Assembly (NCBI RefSeq): GCF_001676875.1
Contig: NZ_JYKA01000029.1
Location: 1 to 34,311, forward strand
DNA from: Chromobacterium subtsugae
Lineage (GTDB): Bacteria > Pseudomonadota > Gammaproteobacteria > Burkholderiales > Chromobacteriaceae
Length of the DNA: 34,311 bases
Direction of reading: 5' to 3'
Shown: in pieces, positions 1 to 7,344 of the stretch
Layout of the letters: the number at the start of each line of letters is the position of its first letter
How positions within the stretch are numbered: position 1 is the stretch's first letter
Notes under the pieces: model-generated
Told to the model about the DNA's origin: nothing
The model's input: the letters and a program-made list of their open reading frames with translations, nothing else
The model's database searches: none
Position numbers and translations under genes: made by a program

Positions 1-5
1 GATTT

Positions 6-38
6 AAGCCCGTAAATCCAAGGATTTACGGGCTTTTT
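6..38. terminator. Strong terminator-like hairpin at the left edge
   Basis: A perfect 14-bp stem (AAGCCCGTAAATCC at 6-19 paired with its complement at 22-35) with a two-base centre is followed by a run of five T on the plus strand. It reads as an intrinsic terminator, probably of a host gene to the left or at the prophage-host boundary. Because it sits at the expected left attachment region it may lie in or beside attL, but no matching copy is visible at the right end of the window, so the attachment core cannot be placed. Confidence 0.7.
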
Positions 39-102
39 CCATTGTATTCCCTTAAGCCCTCACCCTGTCAAAACGGCGGTAATCCTGCACTTTCCCGCCC
101 TT

Positions 103-134
103 AACCACTCGTAAAGATGGCGGAACCACTCGTA
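103..134. repeat. Two 11-bp direct repeats upstream of int
   Basis: AACCACTCGTA occurs at 103-113 and again at 124-134, a 21-bp period equal to two helical turns. Such phased repeats beside a P2-type int are typical of arm-type integrase or excisionase (Cox) binding sites. Function is inferred from position and phasing only. Confidence 0.5.
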
Positions 135-168
135 GAATAACAGTTTGTTAATCTACGTGAGTTGCACC

Positions 169-1344
169 ATGGCCACAAAACGCCAACGGACTAGCGGTTC
201 CTGGGAGTTCATCGTCCGGCGCAAAGGGCTATTGCCGAAGCCCGTATCCTTCACGTTCGACAGCGAGGCAGAGGGCGACGCCTACTGCGCCAGGCTGGAA
301 GCGCTGCTGGACCGTGGCATCATCCCGGCCGATCTTGTCGACGAGCGGCCCGCAATCGCCACCATCCGCGATGCGCTGCGCATGTACCAGGCCAGCGTGG
401 CGCTGGTGGATAGCGATAAGCAAGTTCAAGCGGCACTGGTAGACAAGGTGGGCGAGGTTCTGATGCGCAATGTCTGCTACACCTGGGCGGAAAGCTGGGT
501 GCGGGACATGAAGCAAGTTGAGAAGCTGGCGCCGTCCACCATCAGAATCTATGTGGGGTCGCTGGCGCGCTGTTTCGACTACCTGACGCGCCTGCCTGAT
601 AGCACTTTCGTTACCAACCCGCTGCGGCTGCTGCCAAAACGCTACGCGACATATACCGACGCCGACGCCGCGGTGCTGCGCGCCAGCGCGAAAGAGGGCG
701 AGGCGGTAGAGGTGCCGACCAACACCGAGCGAGACCGGCGCCTCCTGGAGGCAGAGGAGGCGGCAATTCGCCGAATCCTCGATGGATGCAAACCAGACGG
801 CAAGCAGAGGCCGCTTGCCTGCGCCTGGCGTGGTGCGCTTGAGCTGATGTTGGAGCTGGCGCTGGAAACGGCAATGCGGATGCGCGAGATTTACACGCTG
901 ACGCTCGACCAGATCGACATGGAGCGGCGAACCATTTTCTTGGACAAGACCAAGAATGGCGACAAGCGACAGGTGCCTTTGTCCAGCGTGGCACTGGCGG
1001 CACTCGTGCGCTACCGCGAGCAGGTAGCGGCCGGCGAGCGCGATATGTCAGGCTGGAACCATGAGGGCGACAGGTTGTTGCCGTGGTGGAGTGGCGCCAA
1101 TAGCCCCGACGTGCTGCGGAAGACCACCGCGCTACTGTCGCGCCAGTACGCGCGGATTTTTGAGGCGGCCGGCTGCGGTGATCTGCGCTTCCACGATCTG
1201 CGCCATGAAGCGACGTGCCGGTTTTTCCTGAAAACAAAACTGTCCGACCTGCAAATCGCCAAAATCACCGGCCACAAAGACCCGCGAATGCTGGCTCGCT
1301 ATGCCAATCTGCGCGGCAGCGAGCTGGCCGATCAGCTCTGGTAA
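169..1344 (+). CDS. int: Site-specific tyrosine integrase
   Basis: A 391-aa tyrosine recombinase that would catalyse integration and excision of the prophage. The catalytic constellation is visible: Arg at about 237 in ETAMRMREI, Lys about 262 in TKNGDKRQVPL, the HDLRH box at 342-346, His 369 in ITGHKD, and the nucleophile Tyr 378 in ARYANL. Residues 60-160 form the SAM-like core-binding region. The start ATG at 169 (MATKRQ) is preferred over the upstream frame extension at 145, because family N-termini begin here; no strong Shine-Dalgarno is visible. It is the first gene of the prophage, followed by a bidirectional terminator and convergent with the early minus-strand genes. Confidence 0.95.
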   Translation: MATKRQRTSGSWEFIVRRKGLLPKPVSFTFDSEAEGDAYCARLEALLDRGIIPADLVDERPAIATIRDALRMYQASVALVDSDKQVQAALVDKVGEVLMRNVCYTWAESWVRDMKQVEKLAPSTIRIYVGSLARCFDYLTRLPDSTFVTNPLRLLPKRYATYTDADAAVLRASAKEGEAVEVPTNTERDRRLLEAEEAAIRRILDGCKPDGKQRPLACAWRGALELMLELALETAMRMREIYTLTLDQIDMERRTIFLDKTKNGDKRQVPLSSVALAALVRYREQVAAGERDMSGWNHEGDRLLPWWSGANSPDVLRKTTALLSRQYARIFEAAGCGDLRFHDLRHEATCRFFLKTKLSDLQIAKITGHKDPRMLARYANLRGSELADQLW

Positions 1345-1347
1345 TGC

Positions 1348-1371
1348 AAAACGCCCCGGCTGGGGCGTTTT
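1348..1371. terminator. Bidirectional terminator after int
   Basis: AAAACGCCCC-GGCT-GGGGCGTTTT forms a hairpin with an A-tract on one side and a T-tract on the other. It lies between the stop of int and the convergent stop of the 1377-1709 gene and can end transcription from both. Confidence 0.85.
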
Positions 1372-1376
1372 CAATT

Positions 1377-1709
1377 TCAGCACTTTGGCCGATCTACAGT
1401 CTCGGCGCACCCTGTTTGCGGTTGTACCGCTGTCATGCATTCCTCCTCGTATACCATGAGCAATACCTCCTCAACGGTAACGCCCCCGTAGTTACCACCA
1501 GCCTTCGACATGGCCGACGCCGTAAACTCGCCATCGTCGTCCATTCCCCATCCAGTAGGATTGTAAACAGTGAACGGCCGGGTGGATTTGATCTGTTCGC
1601 AGTTACAAGCCGCGATACCTATACGGACATAGCTCTCGATTTGCTCCGGCGTCATTCCGGCCACTGCGCTGTGGTCTGGGTTTACCTTTTCATAAACAAT
1701 TGTCTTCAT
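1377..1709 (-). CDS. Hypothetical protein (110 aa), end of early operon
   Basis: A small acidic protein of unknown function with several cysteines (ACNC near the middle, EEEC and TGC near the C-terminus). No recognised domain. The ATG overlaps the stop of the upstream HTH gene in an ATGA arrangement, and GGAG lies about 8 nt upstream, so translation is probably coupled. It is the last gene of the early minus-strand block before the int terminator. Confidence 0.7.
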   Translation of the reverse strand: MKTIVYEKVNPDHSAVAGMTPEQIESYVRIGIAACNCEQIKSTRPFTVYNPTGWGMDDDGEFTASAMSKAGGNYGGVTVEEVLLMVYEEECMTAVQPQTGCAETVDRPKC

Positions 1710-2032
1710 GCCGCTTTCTCCACTAAATCCAGATTGGGGTGCTCGCGACGGCGGGCGCTTCGCACGCCAGCAGCGCCGGCGGCTGTTTTGACTCGCTCCG
1801 TTTTGCGGCTCTGGCCTTCCGTCCGGACAGCATCCGCCATTGCCCGACGTGCATTGGTCTGGCGGCGGATTTCGTCGCGTAGGTAGGTCAGCACGTCATC
1901 GCGCAGGAACACCCAACCCTGGCCAATTTTGCAGCCTGGCAGCACGCCAGCATCTGCCAGCTGGCGCGCGGTTTCGGTGCCGATGTTCAGCGCGGTTGCC
2001 GCATCATCAAGAGTCATCGTGTCGTTTGTCAT
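1706..2032 (-). CDS. Helix-turn-helix protein, likely excisionase/Cox-like
   Basis: A 108-aa protein whose first 45 residues (MTLDDAATALNIG...ARQLADAGVLPGCKIGQGWVF) form a winged helix-turn-helix of the MerR/AlpA/excisionase (HTH_17) type; the rest is basic and Arg-rich. The start at 2032 is chosen because AAGGA lies 8-9 nt upstream; two in-frame ATGs further upstream (2038, 2062) fit less well. Its position next to int, its small size and its fold match excisionases or Cox-type directionality factors, but it could also be another DNA-binding regulator. It overlaps the downstream gene by 4 bp. Confidence 0.75.
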   Translation of the reverse strand: MTNDTMTLDDAATALNIGTETARQLADAGVLPGCKIGQGWVFLRDDVLTYLRDEIRRQTNARRAMADAVRTEGQSRKTERVKTAAGAAGVRSARRREHPNLDLVEKAA

Positions 2033-2055
2033 GGTCATTTTCCTTATTGTGCTGG

Positions 2056-2136
2056 CGGCCATAGGCGAGCGGCCTGGCCGGTTTTCAGAGGACGGCGCCC
2101 AATTGGTCGGATGGGCTGGCCGCTCGCCTATGGCCG
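2056..2136. repeat. 19-bp perfect inverted repeat between early genes
   Basis: The arm at 2056-2074 (CGGCCATAGGCGAGCGGCC) is exactly complementary to 2118-2136, separated by 43 bp. It sits between the HTH gene and the 126-aa gene. No T-run follows, so it is not a standard intrinsic terminator. It could be an operator pair, an RNA structure within the early transcript, or a protein-binding site. Confidence 0.8.
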
Positions 2137-2152
2137 CGGTGCGGCGGGTTGT

Positions 2153-2533
2153 TCAGATACCTTCCACCACCAGCTCCAGGCTGGTGCGTTCGTCGCCGGC
2201 GGCCAGAATTTGGAACCGCTCCCGGCCCTGGGCGTCGCGGCCGTTCGGGACGAGCTGGCGCTCCAGGGCGTTGCCGGCCAGCGCCAGGGCGTAGTGCTGC
2301 ATTGGCATCACCTCGATGGACAGGCGCAGGACGATGAACGGGACATAGCCGGCGCCGGCCTGAGCCTCAGCGTTCATTTCGACATCGCGCAGTCGGCGCG
2401 CCATGCGCTCGGCGCGTTCGATGTTGCGTAGCTGGCTATTCACGGCGTCCAGCTCGGCGCGATAGCGGCCGTTGGCGGCCATCATCAGCCGGGTGTAGAG
2501 GTTGGTTTGCACTTCCATTGCGGCGGTGTTCAT
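2153..2533 (-). CDS. Hypothetical early protein (126 aa)
   Basis: Unrecognised. The N-terminal half is helical and charged (LRNIERAERMARRLRDVEMNAEAQAG), followed by a predicted beta-rich segment (YVPFIVLRLSIEVMPMQHYALALAG). The ATG overlaps the stop of the upstream 81-aa gene (ATGA at 2530-2533), so it is translationally coupled within the replication operon downstream of gpA. Confidence 0.75.
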   Translation of the reverse strand: MNTAAMEVQTNLYTRLMMAANGRYRAELDAVNSQLRNIERAERMARRLRDVEMNAEAQAGAGYVPFIVLRLSIEVMPMQHYALALAGNALERQLVPNGRDAQGRERFQILAAGDERTSLELVVEGI

Positions 2534-2775
2534 CGCGGTTGCTCCTGTTCGTTGGTATTTTTCTTCAATGCCAGCTCGCTCATTCGCGCCACCAGCTCGC
2601 TATACCGTTGTTCAGCTGGTTCAAAGTGCTTGGTCAGCGCACTGCGGGCTAGCTCTAATTCGCCGTCCTGCAGAAATCTGCAAACCACCACCGCGCTGCT
2701 GGTGCGTTCGCTTTTCACCTCCTCAAGGTCCGAAAGCAATGCCGTTAAAAGTTCGGTCCGGTTTGGTTCATTCAT
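2530..2775 (-). CDS. Hypothetical early protein (81 aa)
   Basis: A small, mostly helical charged protein of unknown function. The start is well supported by GAGGAGG a few bases upstream of the ATG, which itself lies just after the gpA stop. It overlaps the next gene by 4 bp. Small ORFs of this kind commonly follow gpA in P2-like phages; no function can be assigned. Confidence 0.75.
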   Translation of the reverse strand: MNEPNRTELLTALLSDLEEVKSERTSSAVVVCRFLQDGELELARSALTKHFEPAEQRYSELVARMSELALKKNTNEQEQPR

Positions 2776-2791
2776 GCGTCCTCCTCGCCGC

Positions 2792-5047
2792 TCAGATGCG
2801 GCCTGCTTGGTTGATCCATTGCCGCGCCCTGGCGGTAGCCTGGGCGAGCTGCTGGGAAACGGTGATGCCAGGCCCGTGGCGCTCGGTGCTGCTGGCGCGG
2901 GCAGGGCGGGCGGCGCGCTCGGCGCGGGCGGCTTCCGCCTGGGCGCGCACCTGGGAAATCACGGCGATGCCGGCGCGGTGCGTCAGCCCAAGGTTGGCCG
3001 CCAGCCGGCTGTTGGCACGCTGCAAGCGCACGCGCTCGATACTGGCTTCGCGCTGGCGCTGGGCGTCCAGCTCGGCGGCCTCGATGCCGCGCTTGGCCCA
3101 CTCGTGGACGAATTCGGGGAATGCCCGCAGATAGCGCTGATGGGCGTCCCACTCGCGGCGCGCGGCCAGCTGCTCGGCGGTGAGCAGTTCGCTGTCGTCG
3201 TCCTCGACATTCGCCTGAATCCGGTCTGCCGTGCCGAACATCCATTCGGGCTGGGCCGGCGCTGCCGGCGGCACTTCCAAAAACGTAGAGTTATTGACAC
3301 GAGTCCAAGGGGCGGCGGCGCCGCCCTCAACCCCGTCAGCCTTGCGGCCGATGCGCCATTCGTGGACGCGGGTTTGTGCGAATTGGCCGCTTTCGCGCTC
3401 CACCACGCCGCGCACCTGGCGCTGGCCATCCTCGCCGTAACGGTTCTCTGCCGGCTCGCTGTCGCGGGCCACGCCCAGCGGCATGGCGGCGCGCTTGATG
3501 GCGTGGCCGCCCATCAGGTGGACGAAGCGCCCCCAGTTGCCGGTATCGGCGGCGATGGCGGCATGCATCAGCACGTCTTCGGCGTCGGCGGCCTGATAGT
3601 CCCAGCGGCGCAGCTCGCGCCACACGCCCACCGGCGGGCCGCCCACTTGCTGGAACTGGCGAATGCCCCAGGTGCTGGCCCAGGCATCCACGCGGCGCGC
3701 GGTAACGGTGGCGTCGGTGGCGGCGGATTGGTCCTTGCTCGCGCCGTCGTCCTTGCCGGCCTGGCCGGCGTGGTCCTGGGCTTCAAAGTCGATGCCCACG
3801 CTGTCGCCGTTGTGCTTGGCGCCGTCCACGTTTTTGGCGATGTACTTGGCGATGTAGCCGGCGGCGGTGCCGCGCTTCCAGTCGATGGCCTCGAATGCCA
3901 CGCGCGCCTTGATGCCCTTCCACACCCAGCGGGGAGGATTGGCCCAGAAGTCGGCCTCGTTGCCGATCCTGGCGGCGATGTCGGCCAGCAAGCCCTTGGC
4001 GCCGGCGGCGCGCAACTGGCGCGCGGCGGCCATGGCTTCGCCCTTGGTTTGCAGGTAGTTCAGCCCCAGCTCGGCGCGGTCTTCGCGCACGGCATAGCGG
4101 GCGACGATGGCGCGGAATTTCTTGACCTTGTCCTTGGCCATGAACAGCAGCGCATGCAAGTGCGGCGTGCCGTCGTGGTGCGGCTCCGCCACGCGGAAGC
4201 CGAACGGCGCGATGCCGGCGCGCGCCATGGCGGCGGTAATGCGTGACCACACGCCGCCCAGGTAGTCGCGGGTGTCGATTGGCGTTTTGCCGGCGTACTT
4301 GGCATTGCGCCGGCCGCTCTTGGCGTGGCGCGGGTGGTATTTGCTCGGCGACGTAATGGTGATGAACTCGCCGGCGTACTCCAGGCCGACGGCGATATGC
4401 TCGAAACCGGCAATGCGGACCATCAGCTCGGCGCGGCGGATGGTGGGATTGCTGACGCTCAGCTCCGACAGCTGCTGCAGCGTGTATTCCTGGCCCAGCT
4501 CGTTGATGGCGGCCATCGCCTCCAGCAAGCCGCGGTTGCGGCGCTTTTGCTCGCGGCGGCGGGCGATGGCGTCATGGCTGGCATACAGGCCATGGCGGCG
4601 ATGCACCAGGCCCAGCTGGATAGACAGGTGTTCGCTATGGCGGGCATTGGTCCGGCGCAGCGCGCGGCGCCACCACAGGCTGCACGCCACGCGGGCGGCC
4701 CGGCCTGCCTTGGTTTTGCCGCTTGGCGGGGCGACTCCGTAACGGGCGCAGTACTTCTCCAACTGCTCAATGTTCGCGCCGCGGCCGATCAGCTGGTCCG
4801 CCTCGAACGCGCGCTGCTTCGCAAACTCCACCAGTTCCATTTCGCACGCGCCCAAGGGCAAGGCGTGGCGAGGCATGAACGCGGTGAGGTCGCGTAGCCA
4901 TTGGTCCGCCTCCCGCTGGCGGACATCGTCCTGCCAGGGCAGCAGCGCCAGCGGCCGGCCGCGTCGCTCGCACCACTCGCGGCCGATGGCTCGGCTCAGG
5001 TGGCGCGGGAAACGGTCCAGCAGCGGGAGGCGGGATTGCCAAGTCAT
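2792..5047 (-). CDS. A: Replication initiation endonuclease gpA (HUH family)
   Basis: A 751-aa P2 gpA-type rolling-circle initiator (Phage_GPA family) that nicks the phage origin and joins DNA through tyrosine. The HUH metal motif is visible as TPHLHALLF (His 296 and His 298), and the paired catalytic tyrosines as GYIAKYIAK (Tyr 398 and Tyr 402), the two-tyrosine spacing known for P2 gpA. The start at 5047 (MTWQSRLPLL) is chosen because its ATG overlaps the stop of the upstream gene (ATGA); the open frame upstream to 5158 lies inside that gene. In P2 the origin lies inside A; I could not locate it here. The C-terminal third is Ala/Arg/Glu-rich and likely a helical accessory region. Confidence 0.95.
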   Translation of the reverse strand: MTWQSRLPLLDRFPRHLSRAIGREWCERRGRPLALLPWQDDVRQREADQWLRDLTAFMPRHALPLGACEMELVEFAKQRAFEADQLIGRGANIEQLEKYCARYGVAPPSGKTKAGRAARVACSLWWRRALRRTNARHSEHLSIQLGLVHRRHGLYASHDAIARRREQKRRNRGLLEAMAAINELGQEYTLQQLSELSVSNPTIRRAELMVRIAGFEHIAVGLEYAGEFITITSPSKYHPRHAKSGRRNAKYAGKTPIDTRDYLGGVWSRITAAMARAGIAPFGFRVAEPHHDGTPHLHALLFMAKDKVKKFRAIVARYAVREDRAELGLNYLQTKGEAMAAARQLRAAGAKGLLADIAARIGNEADFWANPPRWVWKGIKARVAFEAIDWKRGTAAGYIAKYIAKNVDGAKHNGDSVGIDFEAQDHAGQAGKDDGASKDQSAATDATVTARRVDAWASTWGIRQFQQVGGPPVGVWRELRRWDYQAADAEDVLMHAAIAADTGNWGRFVHLMGGHAIKRAAMPLGVARDSEPAENRYGEDGQRQVRGVVERESGQFAQTRVHEWRIGRKADGVEGGAAAPWTRVNNSTFLEVPPAAPAQPEWMFGTADRIQANVEDDDSELLTAEQLAARREWDAHQRYLRAFPEFVHEWAKRGIEAAELDAQRQREASIERVRLQRANSRLAANLGLTHRAGIAVISQVRAQAEAARAERAARPARASSTERHGPGITVSQQLAQATARARQWINQAGRI

Positions 5048-5502
5048 GCCGCTTGCCCCCGCACCGCCTGCGGCTCGGCATGCAAGGGCAGGCCGCCGCG
5101 CGCGAGCCGGACTTCGGCCAAATTGCTTTCGTCCAGCATCGTTTCGATGTCGTACCACATCCTGCCCGGCTGCTGCATGAACAGCGCGCGCAGCCCCAGC
5201 CCATGCATGGCGATCAACTGGTTGATTTTTGCTTCCGTTTCCGCCAGCGTTTGAATGGCATCTTGGATTTGCGCCAGCGCATCTTTCCGAATCGCGTTTA
5301 GCACCTTGGCTTGCAGCGACTCGACCGACTCCAGCATCGGGCGGCGGGCTTGCGCCTGGCGCTCATCCATGCGGGCCAGCGCCTGCATGGCGATGTCGCG
5401 CGGCGCTACCGGCGCCAGCGGCGCGCGGCACAGGTCGCCCAGGGCTGGCATCACATGGCGGGCAAAGTCCTCGCCGTATTCGTAGTTTTCACGGGCTTCC
5501 AT
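5044..5502 (-). CDS. Hypothetical early protein (152 aa) upstream of gpA
   Basis: Unrecognised protein with a long helical or coiled-coil stretch in the middle (SVESLQAKVLNAIRKDAL and the following segment). The start at 5502 (MEARENYEYG) has GAGGTG about 5 nt upstream and directly follows the stop of the 71-aa membrane protein at 5511. The stop overlaps the gpA start by 4 bp, so gpA expression is probably coupled to it. Confidence 0.75.
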   Translation of the reverse strand: MEARENYEYGEDFARHVMPALGDLCRAPLAPVAPRDIAMQALARMDERQAQARRPMLESVESLQAKVLNAIRKDALAQIQDAIQTLAETEAKINQLIAMHGLGLRALFMQQPGRMWYDIETMLDESNLAEVRLARGGLPLHAEPQAVRGQAA

Positions 5503-5510
5503 GTCGCACC

Positions 5511-5726
5511 TCACGCCGGCAGATACAGCTGAAGCAGGATCAGCGACAGCATGAACAGCGCCGCGCCCAGGTACTCCAGCCATTCGCGACGGCTGCTGAA
5601 CTGGCGCAGGCGGCCGGCGGCATAGCCAGCGGAATAGCAGGCGGCGCCATTGCTGAAGCGGACGTAGCGCATCTTGCGGACGCGCAGCGCGGCGAGCTGT
5701 TGCGGGGCGGCGGCGGGCTGTTGCAT
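5511..5726 (-). CDS. Small membrane protein (71 aa)
   Basis: The C-terminal 22 residues (LEYLGAALFMLSLILLQLYL) form one hydrophobic membrane span; the N-terminal half is basic, giving a tail-anchored topology. GGAG lies about 7 nt before the ATG. First gene after the hairpin that separates the replication block from ogr. Function unknown. Confidence 0.65.
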   Translation of the reverse strand: MQQPAAAPQQLAALRVRKMRYVRFSNGAACYSAGYAAGRLRQFSSRREWLEYLGAALFMLSLILLQLYLPA

Positions 5727-5773
5727 GTCGTTCTCCTTTGGGGTGCTGCGTTTTTTGGGCGTAAAAAGCCCCC

Positions 5774-5797
5774 TCGCACTGCGCGGTGCGATTTTTT
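5774..5797. terminator. Hairpin between ogr and the replication genes
   Basis: TCGCAC-N6-GTGCGA is followed by six T on the plus strand. On the minus strand, the direction of the flanking genes, the hairpin is followed by GGGGGCTTTTT, a weaker signal. It may attenuate read-through from ogr into the gpA block, or end antisense transcription. Confidence 0.45.
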
Positions 5798-5834
5798 GGG
5801 GCGGGTGCTTCGGAGGAACTAGCCTAGGGAGCGG

Positions 5835-6119
5835 CTAGAAAAGTGAAATTTGATTATCGGGCTCACGTCTGGCCCGCTGCCGGTAGTGGTTCATTGCCTC
5901 TTGGCGGCGAGCGGCCGGGGATTGTGGCAACTTGGCTCGGTGCATGCTGGCAGGCAACAGCCCTTCAACCATCCAGTCCAGCCATTCCATCACCCCGCGT
6001 GGCTGAGTTCCGCAGACTTTGCAGATGGCGTAGATTTCACGCGTGGCCGGGGTCTGCTCCCTGCTGGTTCGAATGGTAAGGGCGGACTCGCCACAGGCCG
6101 GACAACGCATTGCAGTCAT
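5835..6119 (-). CDS. ogr: Ogr/Delta-type zinc finger late transcription activator
   Basis: A 94-aa member of the Ogr/Delta family, which bind zinc through four cysteines and activate P2-type late promoters by contacting RNA polymerase. Visible: CPACG (Cys 6, Cys 9), the TSR signature (IRTSREQTPATREIY) and CKVCG (Cys 33, Cys 36). AAGGGGGT lies 7 nt before the ATG. The gene directly follows the CII-like gene and so belongs to the early operon, whereas in P2 ogr sits after D at the end of the late tail operon. Its expected targets are the dyads found at 17768, 23306 and 30630. Confidence 0.93.
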   Translation of the reverse strand: MTAMRCPACGESALTIRTSREQTPATREIYAICKVCGTQPRGVMEWLDWMVEGLLPASMHRAKLPQSPAARRQEAMNHYRQRARREPDNQISLF

Positions 6120-6121
6120 GA

Positions 6122-6574
6122 CTAGACCCCCTTATTGCAAAAGACTTGGAACGTCAGGTGATTCATCTGTGTCACCTTGGCGCAGATGGCGTCGCGGATG
6201 GCCTCCAGGCGCTGGCGTTCCCGCTTGTCCACCTCGCCGTCGCGGGTGGCTTCGCGCCACTCACGGGCCAGGCAGCCCACTTCATCCACCAACTCCATGT
6301 AGACGCGCTGGATTTCCGCATCGTCTACCGTGTCGATGTCCGGCAGCGGCACGAACACGCCGCCGCTATCCGCCGCCACCGCCTCAGCGAAGATTGACGA
6401 ACCGCTGAATGCCTGCATCTGCATCGCCTCATGCACGGAAACCGCCTGGCCCTTGCGCTCGTACACGCGGTTTTCCAGACCGTCCTTGCTGAAGCCCAGC
6501 GCCGCCGCCATGGCGGCCCAGCCGCCCGGCATGGCCTTGCACATCGTTTGGTATGCGGTTCTCAATCTGTCCAT
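6122..6574 (-). CDS. CII-family phage regulatory protein (CP76/YmfL-like)
   Basis: A 150-aa protein whose N-terminus (MDRLRTAYQTMCKAMPGGWAAMAAALG, then LENRVYERKGQAVSVHEAMQM) matches the phage regulatory protein CII/CP76 family, found beside the repressor in P2-like phages. These proteins are thought to regulate early transcription or lysogeny. AGGAG is placed 6 nt upstream of the ATG. It lies between the RHH-like first early gene and ogr. Confidence 0.85.
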   Translation of the reverse strand: MDRLRTAYQTMCKAMPGGWAAMAAALGFSKDGLENRVYERKGQAVSVHEAMQMQAFSGSSIFAEAVAADSGGVFVPLPDIDTVDDAEIQRVYMELVDEVGCLAREWREATRDGEVDKRERQRLEAIRDAICAKVTQMNHLTFQVFCNKGV

Positions 6575-6613
6575 TTGCTGCTCCTGTCCACCAAACGGCT
6601 GCGGGTTCGGTGG

Positions 6614-6856
6614 TTATGCCGTAAGTGCTTTCAAGGTATCTTCTGCCCATGCTGTCAGGCCGTGCTGGGCCAGAAAGATGGGAAGAGCCACATCAACAAG
6701 TTCGCGGCCCAAATTGCTTTCCGTCATTTCCAGCATGCAGGCCAGCTCTGTGATGAGCAGTCGCTTAGCCGTTGGCACCCGAAACTGAACGGTTTTTGAC
6801 TTGGCCACCCCGCGAGGTCCGTAAACCCGCTTTGCCTTCTGTGCGTTTGTGGACAT
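6614..6856 (-). CDS. Small RHH-like DNA-binding protein, first early gene
   Basis: An 80-aa basic protein. KTVQFRVPTAKRLLITELACMLEMTESN resembles a ribbon-helix-helix: a short strand, then two helices. It is the first gene of the leftward early operon, divergent from the repressor, in the position of a Cro/Cox-like regulator. The start at 6856 (MSTNAQKAK) is preferred because the predicted early promoter at 6894-6922 would initiate near 6887, inside the longer open frame. No clear Shine-Dalgarno is seen. The regulatory role is inference. Confidence 0.6.
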   Translation of the reverse strand: MSTNAQKAKRVYGPRGVAKSKTVQFRVPTAKRLLITELACMLEMTESNLGRELVDVALPIFLAQHGLTAWAEDTLKALTA

Positions 6857-6893
6857 ATCGGCTAAGATGTTCGTGAATGTGAATACAAAGCGG

Positions 6894-6943
6894 ATGGTAC
6901 TTCGCGTTTGCGATAATTGCAAGCTTGTTTTTCGCGTATGCGT
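6894..6943. promoter_or_regulatory. Immunity control region: early promoter and two operator-like sites
   Basis: On the minus strand TTGCAA (6917-6922) and TACCAT (6894-6899), 17 bp apart, form a plausible early promoter. Two similar sites, TCGC-GTTT-GCGA at 6902-6913 and TCGC-GTAT-GCGT at 6932-6943, are exactly 30 bp apart (about three helical turns). The first lies in the promoter spacer, the second just upstream of the repressor gene. This is the layout expected of repressor operators that shut off early genes and autoregulate the repressor. Confidence 0.65.
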
Positions 6944-6969
6944 AGTTTTCTGCTGTCAGGAGTAAAGAA

Positions 6970-7281
6970 TTGAGCTTCGGTGAACGACTGCGCGAAGAGA
7001 GAAATAGACTAGGCCTGATACAGTCAGATGCTGCCAAAGCTGGCGGCGTTGGCTTTACGGCCTACCATACCTATGAAAAAGGCGACAGATCGCCTAACGT
7101 TGAAGTCCTGCAAAAATGGCATGAGGCTGGCTTTGATGTGCTGTACCTTGTGACAGGAGTTCGCAACGGTGCCGCACTGTCAAACGAAGACAGCAGCCTC
7201 TTGGCTGATCTGAACCAGGTGGACGAGAAGGGGCGCGCCCTTGTCCGCGGCCTACTTGAAAACTACAAGCGCCTGTCGTAG
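6970..7281 (+). CDS. C: Phage repressor, Cro/CI-type HTH
   Basis: A 103-aa XRE-family protein with an N-terminal helix-turn-helix (FGERLREERNRLGLIQSDAA, then TAYHTYEKGDRSPNVEVL) and a short C-terminal helical tail, the size of P2-type C repressors that lack a cleavable domain. The start is TTG at 6970, with AGGAG about 7 nt upstream; no in-frame ATG fits. It diverges from the early operon and likely maintains lysogeny by binding the paired sites just upstream. Its lack of a protease domain suggests it is not inactivated by RecA-stimulated self-cleavage. Confidence 0.85.
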   Translation: MSFGERLREERNRLGLIQSDAAKAGGVGFTAYHTYEKGDRSPNVEVLQKWHEAGFDVLYLVTGVRNGAALSNEDSSLLADLNQVDEKGRALVRGLLENYKRLS

Positions 7282-7301
7282 CAGAGCAGGCATCACAAAG
7301 A

Positions 7302-7330
7302 AAAACGCCCGACATTGCACCGGGCGTTTT
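7302..7330. terminator. Bidirectional terminator between repressor and moron gene
   Basis: AAAACGCCCG-N9-CGGGCGTTTT forms a hairpin with A- and T-tracts on either side. It separates the convergent repressor (+) and membrane-protein (-) genes. Confidence 0.85.
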
Positions 7331-7344
7331 GCATGGACTCCCGC

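Noticed and set aside
6-38. Left-end hairpin as the attachment core
   Set aside because: It is a clear terminator structure and no second copy is seen at the right end, so an att assignment is not supported from this window.
1215-1886. Plus-strand open frame continuing past int
   Set aside because: Crosses the int terminator and overlaps the minus-strand early genes; composition is not protein-like.
2507-4246. 579-codon open frame on the plus strand opposite gpA
   Set aside because: It mirrors the high-GC codon structure of gpA, has no recognisable domain, and gpA has all its catalytic motifs on the other strand.
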